Shown here piece after piece: positions 12,068 to 23,874 of a DNA stretch of 64,000 bases (position 1 is the first letter of the stretch; every line of letters begins with the position of its first letter). Source of the DNA: Castanea sativa (Eukaryota; Streptophyta; Magnoliopsida; Fagales; Fagaceae); assembly GCF_040712315.1 (NCBI RefSeq), contig NC_134023.1, positions 16,501,442-16,565,441 of the forward strand. The letters are read 5' to 3'. The translations under genes were made by a program, and so were the position numbers. A model generated the notes under the pieces. That model was not told the origin of the DNA, ran no database searches, and worked only from the letters and a program-made list of their open reading frames with translations.

Positions 12068-12647
12068 TAGGGGTGGCAAAATTTGACACGATCCGTGAAC
12101 CCGACACGACACGACATGAAATTAGCAGGTTATGGGTTGAGGCTTAACGGGTTCGTGTCATATTCGGGTTGACACGGCTAACCCGTTTAATAAATGGGTT
12201 GGGTTAGTGTTGAACACATAGAACCCGTTTGACCCGTCTGACCCGTTTAATTAAATGATATTTTGCCAATATACCCTTCAAACTCTTGGTATATAAACTT
12301 ATTAGTTGTTGTGATTTATTTTCTTTGACATATTGTGATTAATTATTTGTGATATTGTGATATGTTTTAATTTTGAATGATTCTTTGTGATGCAGTTACT
12401 CGTTAGTTCTGAATTTTATATTAAAAATATTTATTTGTTCGTTTTTTCATTAATTATTATTTTTCATTTTGATAAAAGCTGATAAACAGGTCGACACGAT
12501 TGACCCGTTTAATAAATGGGTCGTGTTAGGGTTGAGGAATCTTGACCCGTTTAATAAACATGTCGGGTTAGTGTTGACCTATGTAGTTGAATACTCATGA
12601 CTTGACACGACACGAACCCAACACGCGAACTCGAATTGCCACCCCTA
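12068..12647. mobile_element. hAT-superfamily MITE, 580 bp, with 8-bp target duplication
   Basis: The ends are exact inverted repeats, TAGGGGTGGCAA and TTGCCACCCCTA, a terminal sequence typical of plant hAT elements. An identical 8-bp target duplication, CTAACAAT, sits at 12060-12067 and 12648-12655. Sub-terminal regions carry repeated gacccgttta and cacgacacga motifs in both orientations, as expected of transposase-binding repeats. There is no transposase frame, so the element is non-autonomous. Confidence 0.92.
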
Positions 12648-12655
12648 CTAACAAT

Positions 12656-13765
12656 ATTAAGATTTATTATTATGTGAATTGATTCAAAAATGTTTCAATT
12701 ATGTAATAAAAACAACTTTTACATATTCTTAGAGGCTTTGGTTTGATTATGAATGTAAGAATTTGATTTTTTTTTTAATTAAAAAAATTGTAAGTAATTA
12801 TATTTTTGCGGGAAATTTTTTGTAGAAATTACTGTAAATAAATATAAGGATGAAATACGAATGAAGCCTAGATAAAGTTAAAGAAAGAAAGAAAGAAAAA
12901 TTGATTGAAGTTTAGGAATTCAAATTAAATTTTTTTTTACTATTTTAATCCTCATCATATACTTTTCTTGAATTTTGCTTTTGATTGTATGTTATAATCA
13001 ATGAAGAGATACCAATAATAAAAAGCACCATTGAAATGCCACCACCAAAGAGACAACTTTTAAAACTTTAACAAAACGGTTACTAGCCGTAAGAACAATC
13101 AACCCTTACTTTGCTCGAGTGCATTACTTTTCGCTCAAACAAACTTTTAAGAAACACACATGGATGTTGAGTTAGGTTACAGAACATAATGTATGGACAT
13201 TAGAATGGTAAAGTGCTACTATTTAGAATACAATTACAATTAGGTAAGGTGAAATTGCCCCAAACCACCAAAGGAGGGTTATCCATAGGGCTATAGTGAG
13301 CCGCGTATTAATATTTCAGTATTGTTTACTGTAATTTATTTTAAACATGAGTTGAGTTCAATCTCATCACAAAACTAAATTATATGTTTCAATTTCATTT
13401 TCATTTTCAAGGTCAAGTATATTCATGAGCTACTTGATTAATTTATTCTCTTTTCCCCTATATAATAAACAGTCTATGACTATATTTTTTAACCATTTAC
13501 AAAACTATTCTAATAATTAATAACTAAATTATATTTGAAATTATATTGTGAGTTAATTAGATTGGATGATTTTTGTTTGTGAACTAATAAAAAATTTGAT
13601 TCACCAATCTTGTATTATTAAAAATTGTATATGATTATACTACGTAATGACTATTTATATTATCAATAAATTAAAAATAATAATTTGATAAAATCTTATG
13701 AACTTATTGACAAACTCACACAATCCGATCTCAAGTTTGTATAAGTATTTATGCATATACATGAA

Positions 13766-13824
<59 letters not shown>

Positions 13825-14126
13825 CTGTTTGAGTTTGGCTCATTTGCTAAATAAACTAACATGAACAATAATAACATTATATTTGAATGACTTTCGACAA
13901 ACTCACCCCTAGAATATATCGCCCCTTTATACATTTCCTACCTTGAGATCAACGAATGATTAAAATTTTTATTTATTTTAAAATTAAACGTAGAACATGA
14001 CTTGAACATGAAATTATGGAATGCAATAAACAAATAATATCGATTAACATGGAATTTAACACATGTTTGAGAATATTATACGAATTCCAATGTTGACATT
14101 TTCACAATATTAATTTAATAAAAAAA
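12656..14126. other. Intergenic with a (TA)n tract at 13769-13819
   Basis: A/T-rich, non-coding. The (TA)n run produces spurious Tyr-Ile open frames on the minus strand. Confidence 0.6.
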
Positions 14127-14524
14127 TGATAAAGTTTAGTTACAAAATTGGTTGTAACTTAAGGTTACAACCTTACTCAATATCATTCACATTACTATAT
14201 ATTTTGAAAATCTAACAGTAGAATTACATGTTTTTTATGTTCTTAATACACACACCAAATTTTGTGTCAATTAGATATTATTTACTATATGATCTATAAG
14301 CTTACATTTTATCCATAATTTTAAATTACAAAAACTTGAAATTTAAACAATTTATTAATAACATAGTTATTGATCTTTAATTTTATAGAAATTTTGTAAG
14401 CATAGAGGATATAAGAAGAAAAAGTAATCCAACGGCGAATTTGTCAAAATTCACCTCCAATAAAAAGATATTAAATAAGGTTGTAACCTTAAGTTACAGC
14501 CAGTTTTGTAGTTAAACTTTGTCC
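14127..14524. mobile_element. MITE, Mutator-like, family A copy 2
   Basis: The left end (AAAGTTTAGTTACAAAATTG then TTGTAACTTAAGGTTACAAC) is repeated in reverse complement at the right end with few differences. A 9-bp ATAAAAAAA flanks both sides (14118-14126 and 14525-14533). The interior aligns with the element at 1276-1661 (shared blocks: tcaattagat/gccaattggat, attttgtaagcat, ggcgaatttgtcaaaattc). Non-autonomous. Confidence 0.8.
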
Positions 14525-14533
14525 ATAAAAAAA

Positions 14534-15190
14534 TTATTACTTTGATGTAATATATCTATAACTTAACCACAAATACACATATACACACACACACACACAC
14601 GCTTCTGTGCATGCATAAATGCACAAAAGCCTGTATCAAGTATCAACCACAAACATCATCAACCCTCCCTATATATATACACTTGTTCTTTTTTTTCTTT
14701 TTTCTTTTTTCTTTTTTCTTTTTCTTTTTCATTTTCATTTTCATTTTCATTTTCATTTTCAAGATCTCTTTCTCTCTCATTTTCAAAGTCTATTTTCATA
14801 TTTTGCTGCGAGGAGGTTGTAAATTCTTTGTTGACATGGAAATCGAAGATTAACCTACTTATTATGCCATCTTGTCATGTGGAAACTGACATGGGATGGG
14901 ATTGGGGGGCCAATGTTTGACATTGTAACAAACAAAAAATAAAGAGGAAAAACAAACATGAATTAATAACATGTATGTAAAGCAAAAGAAAATGACTCCA
15001 AATTATACAGCAGATGTGTCGGTCACACCGACACAATAGAAAAACGTCGGAGCAAACAAGGTTGTTTTTGTTATAGATCCCATTTTTCATATCAACATTA
15101 TTGGATGTGCTGTGAAAGATTTATGAAGATTGTAGGAATTATTTATTTATTATTTTTTTGAGTTGAAGCTGTAGAAGATAGTAGGATTAT

Positions 15191-15255
<65 letters not shown>

Positions 15256-15693
15256 TTAGGAATCATTTGCTTGGCAACTTAGCATACCCAAAAGAGTAGT
15301 ACTATTACTATACATAAAGTTTTGAGATACTCAAAAAAGATTGATGGCATTGGTCAAAAATAGCTACAAGGAAAACAAAACCACCTACTATTTTTAAAAT
15401 AATTATTATTATTATAAGGTGAGAGAGTAGGTTATTACTACCAATATGAAAAGAAAAGACAAGGGTATCTTTTTCTAGTTCAACATTAGGAATAGGATTG
15501 CAGTTAAAACGGAAAAGGAAGGGTCAAAATTTTGTAGTTTGCTATGATTAACCAAATTTAGCTTCTGATTTTGATCTACCGCATAATTAATTTAGATTAG
15601 GGGCCACAAAGATGCACGCCAGAAAGAGCAATTTAAAACCATCATCACACCTTATTTTGCATAAATCAGACCTTGAAAGTAACTATATAACTG
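14534..15693. other. Intergenic with simple repeats
   Basis: Holds a (CA)n run near 14583-14600, a poly-pyrimidine run grading into a (CATTTT)n hexamer array at about 14729-14762, and a (TA)n tract at 15194-15252. No gene seen. Confidence 0.6.
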
Positions 15694-15716
15694 ACATCTA
15701 TCCAACTGAGCCCTTT

Positions 15717-15876
15717 TTTTTTAATATAGGTAATCAAAGTTGATTACATAAAAATGAACATCATGTTCACGATGGCGAACACTTGTGCTTATAAGTTATA
15801 ACAAATACAAGAAACTCAATAAGAACGGAAAGTAGAAAATCAGAAATGGAGATACATAGTGTAAAACCCCAAACAA
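15717..15876 (-). mobile_element. Retroposed fragment with 23-bp target duplication
   Basis: Flanked by direct repeats of 'acatctatcc' + A/G + 'actgagcccttt' (15694-15716 and 15877-15899, one mismatch). The insert starts on the plus strand with a T-run, so on the minus strand it ends in poly-A. A long target duplication with an A-tail is the signature of LINE-driven retroposition. The 160-bp body (with 'gtaatcaaagttgattac') is probably a 5'-truncated LINE 3' end or a SINE; I did not recognise the family. Confidence 0.8.
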
Positions 15877-16269
15877 ACATCTATCCGACTGAGCCCTTTG
15901 TAATTGGCTTTTTCTGTTTCACTATTCTAAAATATTGATGAGCATAAATTTATGTCAATGTATTTTAAGAAGAGAAGAAAAATACAAATTTTGATGAACT
16001 AAATAGAAAAAAATACAGGTTTTGATATCAATTGATGCATTTAAAAGTACAGTGACCTCAAAATACCAAGTTCTGATGATTTATAAATTAAATTTCTTAT
16101 ATTTCCTTTTAGCAAAAACTGTTTTCTTTTTGGCAAGGACAGAAACATTTTCGAAGCTTTCTCCTGTTCTTGCTTAATAATTAAGTTCTATGAAAATTGA
16201 GAAGCTAAAATTGATTAAGTCAAATATATGATTTTCTTCTACAACATCATAATATCACCTCACACTAAG

Positions 16270-16540
16270 CAAACATGAGATTGAAGCCAAGTCATGCTGT
16301 CATATCAGAGCTTGAGATTGCCAGACAACAAAGATGAGTGAACAAACAGAGAAGGTAGACTGGAGCTATCTCAAAATATTACATAAATATCAACCTCTTT
16401 AGTGGATCTTTACAGCTAATAAGAGAATAAAACTTACAAAAGATACCAAAGCAATGACTATAGTGGAGCTTGATTAGCCGCAAAAGATGGGGGCCTTCAC
16501 GTATATACTTGCTTTAAGTAAGATTTGTCGAGGAAAATTC
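16270..16540 (-). other. Probable 3'UTR of the MZT1 gene
   Basis: This follows the TAA in the last exon without a break and is non-coding. The 3' end is a guess; no decisive polyadenylation signal was identified. Confidence 0.4.
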
Positions 16541-19500
16541 TTAAGAGTCAGTACTCCTGAAAGAATCATAAACAATCATAAGAACATATATCAGTGAATA
16601 TTACTTGTGAAATGAAAAAAAAAAAAAAAAATTCAAGGACCGTTCAAAAAGAATAATTAATCTTTGGTAGCTGAAAAGAGAGAGATAGGGACTTAAGTGG
16701 TTGTTCATAAAGAATTTTAATCTGCACTTTTACTAATTTACTCAGAACTTATATTGACCATTACTAGGGCTAAAAAATCATGTAATAGTGCAACTTGCCA
16801 CTTAATTTACAAATAAGACACTAATATAACTTGTAACACTCATGAACCAACAAATCTAAGCAATTGTAAAAGTAAATCATAATCATCTAGATGTTTAAAA
16901 GAGGATGTAACAGTTTTTTATGTTAAGAGCCATACATTTTCTTTTTCTTTTTTATTCATTTTGTGACAATATTTGCAAGCCCTCTGTTTTCATAGTTTTT
17001 ATCTTTTTCATCTTCTCAAGCAGTCCTGATAGGTAATAAAAAATTTGTTGAAAGAAAAAGCAAAATAAACAAAAGAGGACTCAATGAAGGAAATCCTAGA
17101 TCATAATATTCTACAAATTGAGATTAAATCCGCTCTACAGATAATTATTGATTCTTAAATGTCCTCCTATTCCTCTCCCTCTAAACAACCAGGAACACCA
17201 TTCCATAATCTATTTCTGAAAGTCTTGGAACTTCGGTGCCAACATTGGAGGACTCGTTTCAGTCTTAGGCATCATCCACTTCACTCCAAAAAGGAACATA
17301 AAATTCCATAATTCCATAGCCTCTAAACAATGAAGAAGCAAAGGATTCACAGTTTCTTCACTATTTTTATACATGATTCACCACTTTGCCAACACCATAC
17401 CTCTTCTAGATTAGTAAGAATTTTCCCCCAAATTGAAAACAACTCACAAAAATTTTCCCTAATAGGAGCTTTTACCCTTCAAACAACCTTCCAAGGGATA
17501 TCCAAGCAAACGACACCTCTCAGCATATTATAAAACGGTCAAACAAAAAAACACCCATTCTTACTCAACCTCCAAAGCATCTTATTCCCCAAACTCATTT
17601 GGGCCCAAGAGAAATACAGAGTTTCATAAAAAATAGATATGCAAATGCCTCCAGTTCCTAATCTTGGGCAGATCTAATGAAAGTAGATTTCCATAGAGTT
17701 CCCCCATTATGTACCTCAATGCAATTTGATAACATAGCAACTTTGTTAGCAGCTAGTTGAAACACCATGAGATATAAGAAGGCTCGCTTCATATCAAGCC
17801 AAGAAGTCATGCAATAACGTTATATGTCTACGATCACCCACACCAAAGCCCAGTAGCCCACAAATATATTGAATGAATCCCATCCAGCTCTAACTGTTTC
17901 CAAAGACCACAACCATAAGGGGGATGAACAGGCTGTGACCCTTTCTCCATATTTTACTCCCACCAATCTCCTCCATAGATGATCCCTTTCCTAAGTGAAT
18001 CTCCATAACCACTTCACCCATAACACCTAATTAAAAGCGGACAACTTTCTGATACCCAATGCTCTTGTACATATAGGCATACTGGCAATTTTTCAGTCTA
18101 CAAGAAGATACTTTTCACCCCTATCCTCCCCAAAGAAACTCACAATGTAATGTATCCAATCTATTAGCAACATTGATTGGCATAGTGAAAAGCGGCATGC
18201 AATAGATAAGCACATTGGACAGTGTGCTCTTAATGAGAGTCAGTTGGACCTCTTATGAAAGATATAATATTTTCCACCATGCCAATTATCTCTCCATTCT
18301 ATCAATAATGTCAATCCACATAGACCCTGCCTTAAAGTGGGATCCTAAAGGAAGGCCCAAATAAGTCATAGGTAATGAACTGACCTTGCAACCAAAAGCC
18401 ATTGCTAACCTTTTGACATTGGACATCGTCTCTACCTGCACTATCTTACTTAGATTCACGCTTAACCCTGTCACTGCCTCCAAAAATAACAATATTAACA
18501 CTATCATTCTTATGTGTTCCATCTCCACTAAACAGAAGATAATTGTACCATCTGCAAAAGGAAGACGGGTGGCAATTACGGTATTTCCATTACTCCCCTC
18601 CACTGTAAACCTTGATAGACGACCTTCCCCAACAGCCCATCTCTATCTTTTTCTTTAGCACATCCATTACAAGAATGAACAAATTGTTGATAACAATTCT
18701 CCATGCCGTAAACCCCTAAAGCTTTCAAAGAATCATTCAGAGCCTGCCATGGATGAGAATTGAGAACCTGATCGAAGAAATGCAAATGGTGACCCACATC
18801 CTCAATTTCTCTCCCAATACATATCGCTCTAGCAAATATAGAAGACTATCCTAGTTGACATGATCGTAAACCTTTTCGATGTCCAACTGGCAGATAACCC
18901 CGGGTATCTTGCTATGAACTCTTCTATTCATACATTCATTTTCTATCTAAACGAAGTTTAGGACTTGCCTCTCCTCCACAAACGCATTTTGCGAAACGAG
19001 TATACCCACTTCTTGCCTCAACCTATTGACTACCACCTTGGCCAGAATTCTATACAAGCTCCCCACCAGGGTCATGGATTGGAACTCTTTAAGCTAAAAT
19101 CCCTGGGCTTTTTCAAGATAAAGAAAATAAAAGAAGCATTGAGAATCCTCTCAAAAGTACCTGTCATATGAAATTCTTCAAAAAAAAAAAACTAAACTCA
19201 TGACATCCTCTTTAATCACTCCCCAACACCTATGATAAAACTATAAAAGGCTATAATGAAGCCATCTGAACCCGTGCCTTATCCCATTTCCCATTCATAA
19301 TTTCATATTCTTTCTAGCCAAAAAAACTTCCTCTTACTCAAAGCGTCTTTCAAGCCACTTGCTAACACCCCACCCTCGATCCTTCCCTAAGTAACAAACC
19401 CTAAGGTACAACACAAATACATGCAGCAGAAACTGCATCTTTGAATGGTTAGCTATACAGAGAAGGAAGAAAAATAGACCCCACTGTTAGCAAAGGAGAC

Positions 19501-20219
19501 ATTATAGTCAAAGGAAAAGGCATTTAACTAAGCCATGAAATATGAAATATTTGATTATTACTTCACCTTTTTGCCAACTCAAGATTTTTGTTCCCATCCG
19601 AAAATTCCCAAACAGTTACTAAACAAAAAAGAGAGGGAAAGATTGCTATTTCTTGAAATGGTACATATGTGATGGAAGCCAAGCCTGGAACATTCTAAGT
19701 CACCTAGGAACTAAACTGACTAGGTTGGTCAAACTTAAAATTACAAATTTAGTTTTTTATATTTAAAAAAAAAAAATGCCATAAAGCCCAGAACTTTACA
19801 TATAACATAATCACCAAATGAACAATTTTCTGGTTCCTAAGGTTCCTTATTCGAATCCTCAAATGGGTTTTGAGTGTCATCTTTTATCTATGCATTTGAG
19901 TTATGATATTGTTAATTTCAATGGTTTGATATGAGAAAAAAAGAAGTTTACAGAGTTACATAAATCAATGGATATGAAACAGAGAAAAGGGCTACAATTT
20001 TTGACTTACTAACCTGCGTTGTTGTTGCGGTTGTGTTGGGTGTGTGTGTGTTGGGAGTTCTTTGACAACGGCAGCGAGTGATTCAGGGTTGAGACCGAGG
20101 TCACAGAGAGCAATGAGAACAGAGAGGGTGTGGCGGTCGAGACCAGTGTCCAGAATGTTGGACATTTGGAATGCCAATTCCAGGGACTCTCTGGCCTTTT
20201 GTGCTGCCTCTGGATCCAT
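16541..20219 (-). CDS. MZT1: Mitotic-spindle organizing protein 1 (MOZART1/GIP)
   Basis: Small subunit of the gamma-tubulin complex, which recruits it to spindle, nuclear-envelope and cortical nucleation sites. Exon 1 is 20014-20219 and the final coding exon is 16541-16556, for 73 residues. The core, roughly residues 4-54, carries the family signature: ARESLEL, the MSNIL block, [21 protein letters not shown] and VVKEL. Plant GIPs are about 70 residues, so the length fits. The donor is CGCAG|GTTAGT and the acceptor is TTTCAG|GAGTAC; after the join the frame closes with only five more residues and TAA. Reading through the intron would give a slightly different tail and an early stop, so that form cannot be excluded. 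The intron is about 3.46 kb and carries LINE debris (17150-19375). The tail (Thr-His-Pro-Gln rich) is not conserved. Exon 1 is very secure; exon 2 rests on splice signals only. Confidence 0.85.
17150..19375 (-). pseudogene. Decayed L1-type LINE, reverse transcriptase region
   Basis: Minus-strand translation in shifting frames gives the ordered hallmarks of plant LINE ORF2. First come a KAPG/DGF-type block and '[10 protein letters not shown]' (about 19200-19320), then '[13 protein letters not shown]' and 'SQNAFVE' (about 18985-19060), then '[16 protein letters not shown]' (about 18840-18910). FADGT follows at about 18545; it replaces the usual FADDT catalytic pair, so one catalytic Asp is lost. 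Then come [12 protein letters not shown] (about 18360) and the '[10 protein letters not shown]' block (about 18230). Stops and frameshifts are frequent. It lies wholly inside the MZT1 intron, in the same orientation as that gene. The lower boundary is approximate. Confidence 0.85.
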
Positions 20220-20419
20220 CTTTTATAGATAAAGAGTTTTGGGGAAATTTGTATTGTTATCTGTTGTTGTTGTGTTTGACGATTTCTATCGCTGGAGTGG
20301 AGTTCACATTTGATTTGCTGTTTTCTGGGTTTGGGAATTGGGGTTCAAAAACCTCATAAAACACTGACCAGTTCACTTCCCAAACTTCAGTAGGCGTTTG
20401 GTTGCTAACTTTTTTCTCA
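20220..20419 (-). promoter_or_regulatory. 5' flank of MZT1
   Basis: This 200-bp interval between the start codon and the Mutator-like element must hold the 5'UTR and core promoter, unless the promoter extends into the transposon. 'TTTATAGATAA' just upstream of the ATG on the minus strand is too close to serve as a TATA box. No motif is decisive. Confidence 0.35.
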
Positions 20420-20428
20420 TTCTTTATT

Positions 20429-22508
20429 AGCGTAAATGGCCTTTTACGCTCTGGTTGTTTTAATAATGATGTTTTCTAGAAAATGAGTCATTTTATAAAA
20501 AGTATTTTCTATAAAACTATCTTATTTTCCAATGTTTGGTAGTAACTTTAAATAAGTTGAAAAACAACCTCTTAACTTCCCTTAGTTAGCTTGCTGTGAC
20601 ATAGAGTTGTTTTCCAAAAAAATTTAATGGAAAACAATCTCTAAAAATAAGTCATACTTTTTATATTGACCAAAGATAGTTTTCATTTGACTCATATTTT
20701 TTTTATTCTACCAAACATTAGAAAATAAGGAAAACTATCTTTACACAAAGTTTTCCATTGAAACAAACGGAGCGTTAATCATTTCACAAGCTTTTTCACA
20801 AGCTTTTTCATTTTGGTCATTATATTTTAATTTTATTATTTTCATCATTTCCGTTAATCAACTAATAAAAATATTTGAGATGGCTGACGGAGGAACTAAA
20901 ATATTATAAAACAATGCTATATCAACATCTATTTTTTTTTTAAAAAAAATTTATCGATTTTAACTAAATAAAAAAAGAAAAAAACTGAATTAAAAATAAT
21001 AAAATACATAAATTTTGATCTAATAAATTTTGAACAAGAACACACAAGAACATGATCACAAATTTAAACATCAACACAACAACATAAAAGCACAAACTCA
21101 GAACACAAACTCAAATTTAAAAACACAAATAACACAATAATAAACATAAACTATTTACTCTCAAAATAAATGCCAAGTCAAATCCAGAAAATCATACAAA
21201 CCCATCAAGAACACACAAGAGCACAAACCCAAAAAAACCATACAAACCCAGAAATCAAACACTAAAAAATCATAAAAGAATATTGTACAAAAAAAAAATC
21301 AATCCATATATATACATAAACCAAATTATCCAAAAGAAAAAATAGATTTAAATCTGACAATTAAATCAATACAATCATTAACAAAATACCCACAAAATTG
21401 AACAAACCCAACTCAATCCCTCAACCATACCAACACAAACCCAGCTCAATGATACCAACACAAAGCAAAACATCTCAGGCTCTCTTTAAACCCACAATGG
21501 TCCTAGCCGATCCAAACCCAGAAAACCCAGATCTACCCACCACCTGCAACCCAAAAAAACTGAACCAACACTGATCTGACCCAGCCACCACGATCTCCAC
21601 CTCTAACAATCTGGCGCAGCCATCAAACCTAACCAACCCGATCTGGGTGTGCGTGTTATTACACATGTTACATGCTCACAAAGCATCACAACACTGAGCA
21701 CACAAACACATATACCCAGCACTTACCCTCTGTTTTGCCCTTTAACCTCCATATCTCATTTTTGTGGACCAAGCGCCGTTCAAGATGCATTTAGCTTGTA
21801 GATCGGAGAGTAGCTTCTGCGTTTGGGAGTAAAGAGATTCGGGTTTAGAGGGAGTGTTTATTGATTTTGGGCTTAGGTTTAGAGTCTTGTGAGTGCTGGG
21901 TTCCGTGGTGGAACAGGGAGGCTGTGCCTCGTTTTGGATCAAAGAGAGAGAAGCTGAGGTCTAGAGAGAGATGGACTTAGATCAGGTTTTGGGTCTCAAG
22001 TGTTCGAAATGTGTGAGATTTAGTTTGAGTGGTAGAGAGATTGGAGGTGGAGGAAGCTCCGGCCATGGAGCTTCGGCACAAAGGAGAGGAAATTTTTAGT
22101 TTGTTATTGTGTTCTTTGTGTTTTTAAATTTGAGTTTGTGTTTGGTTTTGGGTTTGTGCTCTTATGTTCTTGTGTTGATGTTTAAATCTGTGATCACGTT
22201 CTTGTGTATTCTTGTTCAAAATGAATTAGATCTAAATTTATGTATTTTATTGTTTTTAATTCTGTTTTTTCTTTTTTATTTAGTTAAAATTGATAATTTT
22301 TTTTAAAAAAAATTAGATGTTGATGTGGCATTTTTTATAATATTTTAATTCTTCCGTTAGCCACCTCAGATATTTTTGTCGGTTGACTGACAAAAAGGAC
22401 GAAAATAACACACGTTAATTGGTTTAGGGACTAAAAGTGGTAAAATTAAAATCTAGGGATCAAAATGGAAAAAATCCAAAATGTAGGGACTAAAAGTGCA
22501 TTTACGCC
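20429..22508. mobile_element. Mutator-like element with long terminal inverted repeats
   Basis: Perfect 9-bp target duplication TTCTTTATT at 20420-20428 and 22509-22517. The ends are AGCGTAAATG on the left and, reverse-complemented, GGCGTAAATG on the right. Long inverted arms continue inward: for example, the left arm has 'gatggctgacggagg' and 'aaatttaaacatcaacacaa' (20800-21140), answered in reverse complement at 22080-22400. The left arm is interrupted by a small MITE (20446-20775). The interior (about 21400-22080) is richer in C and G, is not part of the inverted repeats and has no MuDR-type transposase. It has minus-strand frames of 63 and 66 codons that I do not recognise. It could be captured host DNA (Pack-MULE style), but that is an inference. 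Confidence 0.85.
20446..20775. mobile_element. MITE nested in the left arm of the Mutator-like element
   Basis: The ends ACGCTCTGGTTGTTT and, reverse-complemented, ACGCTCCGTTTGTTT are inverted repeats. Sub-terminal 'aaactatctt' and 'ccaatgtttggtag' also recur inverted at the right side. The sequence is absent from the right arm of the host element, which shows it was inserted later. No clear target duplication was found. Confidence 0.65.
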
Positions 22509-22517
22509 TTCTTTATT

Positions 22518-23065
22518 TGGATGGGGTTCAACTCAAAATTTTATACAAGTTATATTAGGTTACCAATTAAATTTAAACAGATTAAGATTATTACATTGAC
22601 CAGTTAACTTTTTCAAGTATAATTAAGTTTAATATAGTCATGGGTTGAAATTTGATTGGGGAATCTAGTGTCAAGGAGCTAAGAAACTGTATTTTACTTC
22701 TTTTTTTTTTTTATGGAAAGTATTTTACATATTTTGGTTATAAATCAAACTTGTGTTTAATTCGGCAATGTGAACCTTTTTTATTTCCCTTTTTTTTAGT
22801 TAAACTATTTTGAAAAATAAGAGAAATAAATTAAAGGTTTTGTTTTTGGTTTTTGTTTTTTGTTAAAAATAATTAATGAGAATGAGAGGAATAAATGAAC
22901 GACTTATAGTTGTACATAGGAATGTATATCAAACCCACCAATCCAATGAAACCAACCCAACCTAACACCTTGGGTTGGTTTTTATGAGTTGGAGTTTTAT
23001 TTTAAAAACCTAGGTTAAGTCATGTTCAAATTGATAGTTTTTTCAACTCATCTAAACTAACCTAG
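22518..23065. other. Intergenic, interrupted old repeat
   Basis: A/T-rich sequence. The last 150 bp has repeated 'aacccaacc' and 'ttgggttgg' motifs in both orientations and continues beyond the LTR element at 33264 ('ggttaggttag'). The retrotransposon therefore landed in an older repeat that I cannot classify. Confidence 0.4.
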
Positions 23066-23379
23066 CCCACTGTAGACGACTAAATTCTTAGTTCGAAATA
23101 AATCAAACAAGTAAGATAGTTTCACAAATGTGAATTTGTATTTATGAATATGTGGTACAATTCTCTGTAATTACAAAAGAGTGATCCTCTGATTCGATCT
23201 CCTTGAAAGATTTGTTGATTGGAATTGTGGTAATGTGATTTTGATTTGAACACAAGATATCCTTCAATTTGGCTGAGGAATGGATCGAAGATCTTTGAAA
23301 CGGAATTACAACGAGTCTCTGGCTATGAGCTTGTTAGAAATTCTTTGTTCTTCGTGTTCTTCGTGTGTTCTTCGTGTTT

Positions 23380-23713
23380 GAAGGTTTGTGGTGGAAGTTC
23401 TTCGGTGCTTTAGAGGCTTGATTCTGTAGAGCTTCGTTGATTTATGGTGTGTTGAGGTTCCTGGAGGCTTTTGAGCTTGATTCCAGTGAACTTTGAGATT
23501 TAGGAATATGATTTGGATGATTCCTCTTCGATTGTTCTTCGTATTTGAAGGTTTGTGGTGGAAGTTCTTCAGGGCTTTGGAGGCTTGAATCCGTAGAGCT
23601 TCACCAATTTGTGGTTTGTTGAGGTTTCTGGAGGCTTTTGAACTTGATTCCAGTGACCTTTGAGACCTGGACGAGTAGTTTGGATGATTTTGCTTCGAAT
23701 GTTGTTTGTATTC
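23380..23713 (-). repeat. 167-bp internal tandem duplication of the LTR
   Basis: 'gaaggtttgtggtggaagtt' starts both units (23380 and 23547), and the rest aligns with moderate divergence, e.g. ctggaggcttttga and cttgattccagtga in each. The same duplication is in the right LTR, so it predates this insertion. It falls in the transcribed R/U5 side, downstream of the TATA box. Confidence 0.85.
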
Positions 23714-23842
23714 GAGGTTGAAGTTCTTGAAATTCCTGGAGGCTTCGGGTATTTGATTCCGACAGAGTTTTTGGATTTCTGAACTCAAGATCTCCTATTC
23801 CTTCTCTCCGTCTGTGTCCTCCTAAATGTCTCAGGAAGGCTT

Positions 23843-23852
23843 CTATTTATAG
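23843..23852 (-). promoter_or_regulatory. TATA box of the LTR promoter
   Basis: CTATAAATAG on the minus strand, with a matching copy at 32892-32901 in the active 5' LTR. It lies about 30 to 160 bp downstream of the CACGTG motifs, the normal order for a plant LTR promoter. Confidence 0.75.
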
Positions 23853-23874
23853 GAGTTTAGGGGTGGGTGAACGA

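Noticed and set aside
13655..13934. Open frames with long Tyr-Ile runs
   Set aside because: They translate a (TA)n microsatellite. The same applies to frames at 577-831 and to the tail of the frame ending at 2814.
15015..15036. Small hairpin 'tgtcggtcacaccgacac' as a terminator or microRNA
   Set aside because: Too short for a plant microRNA precursor, and there is no gene nearby to terminate.
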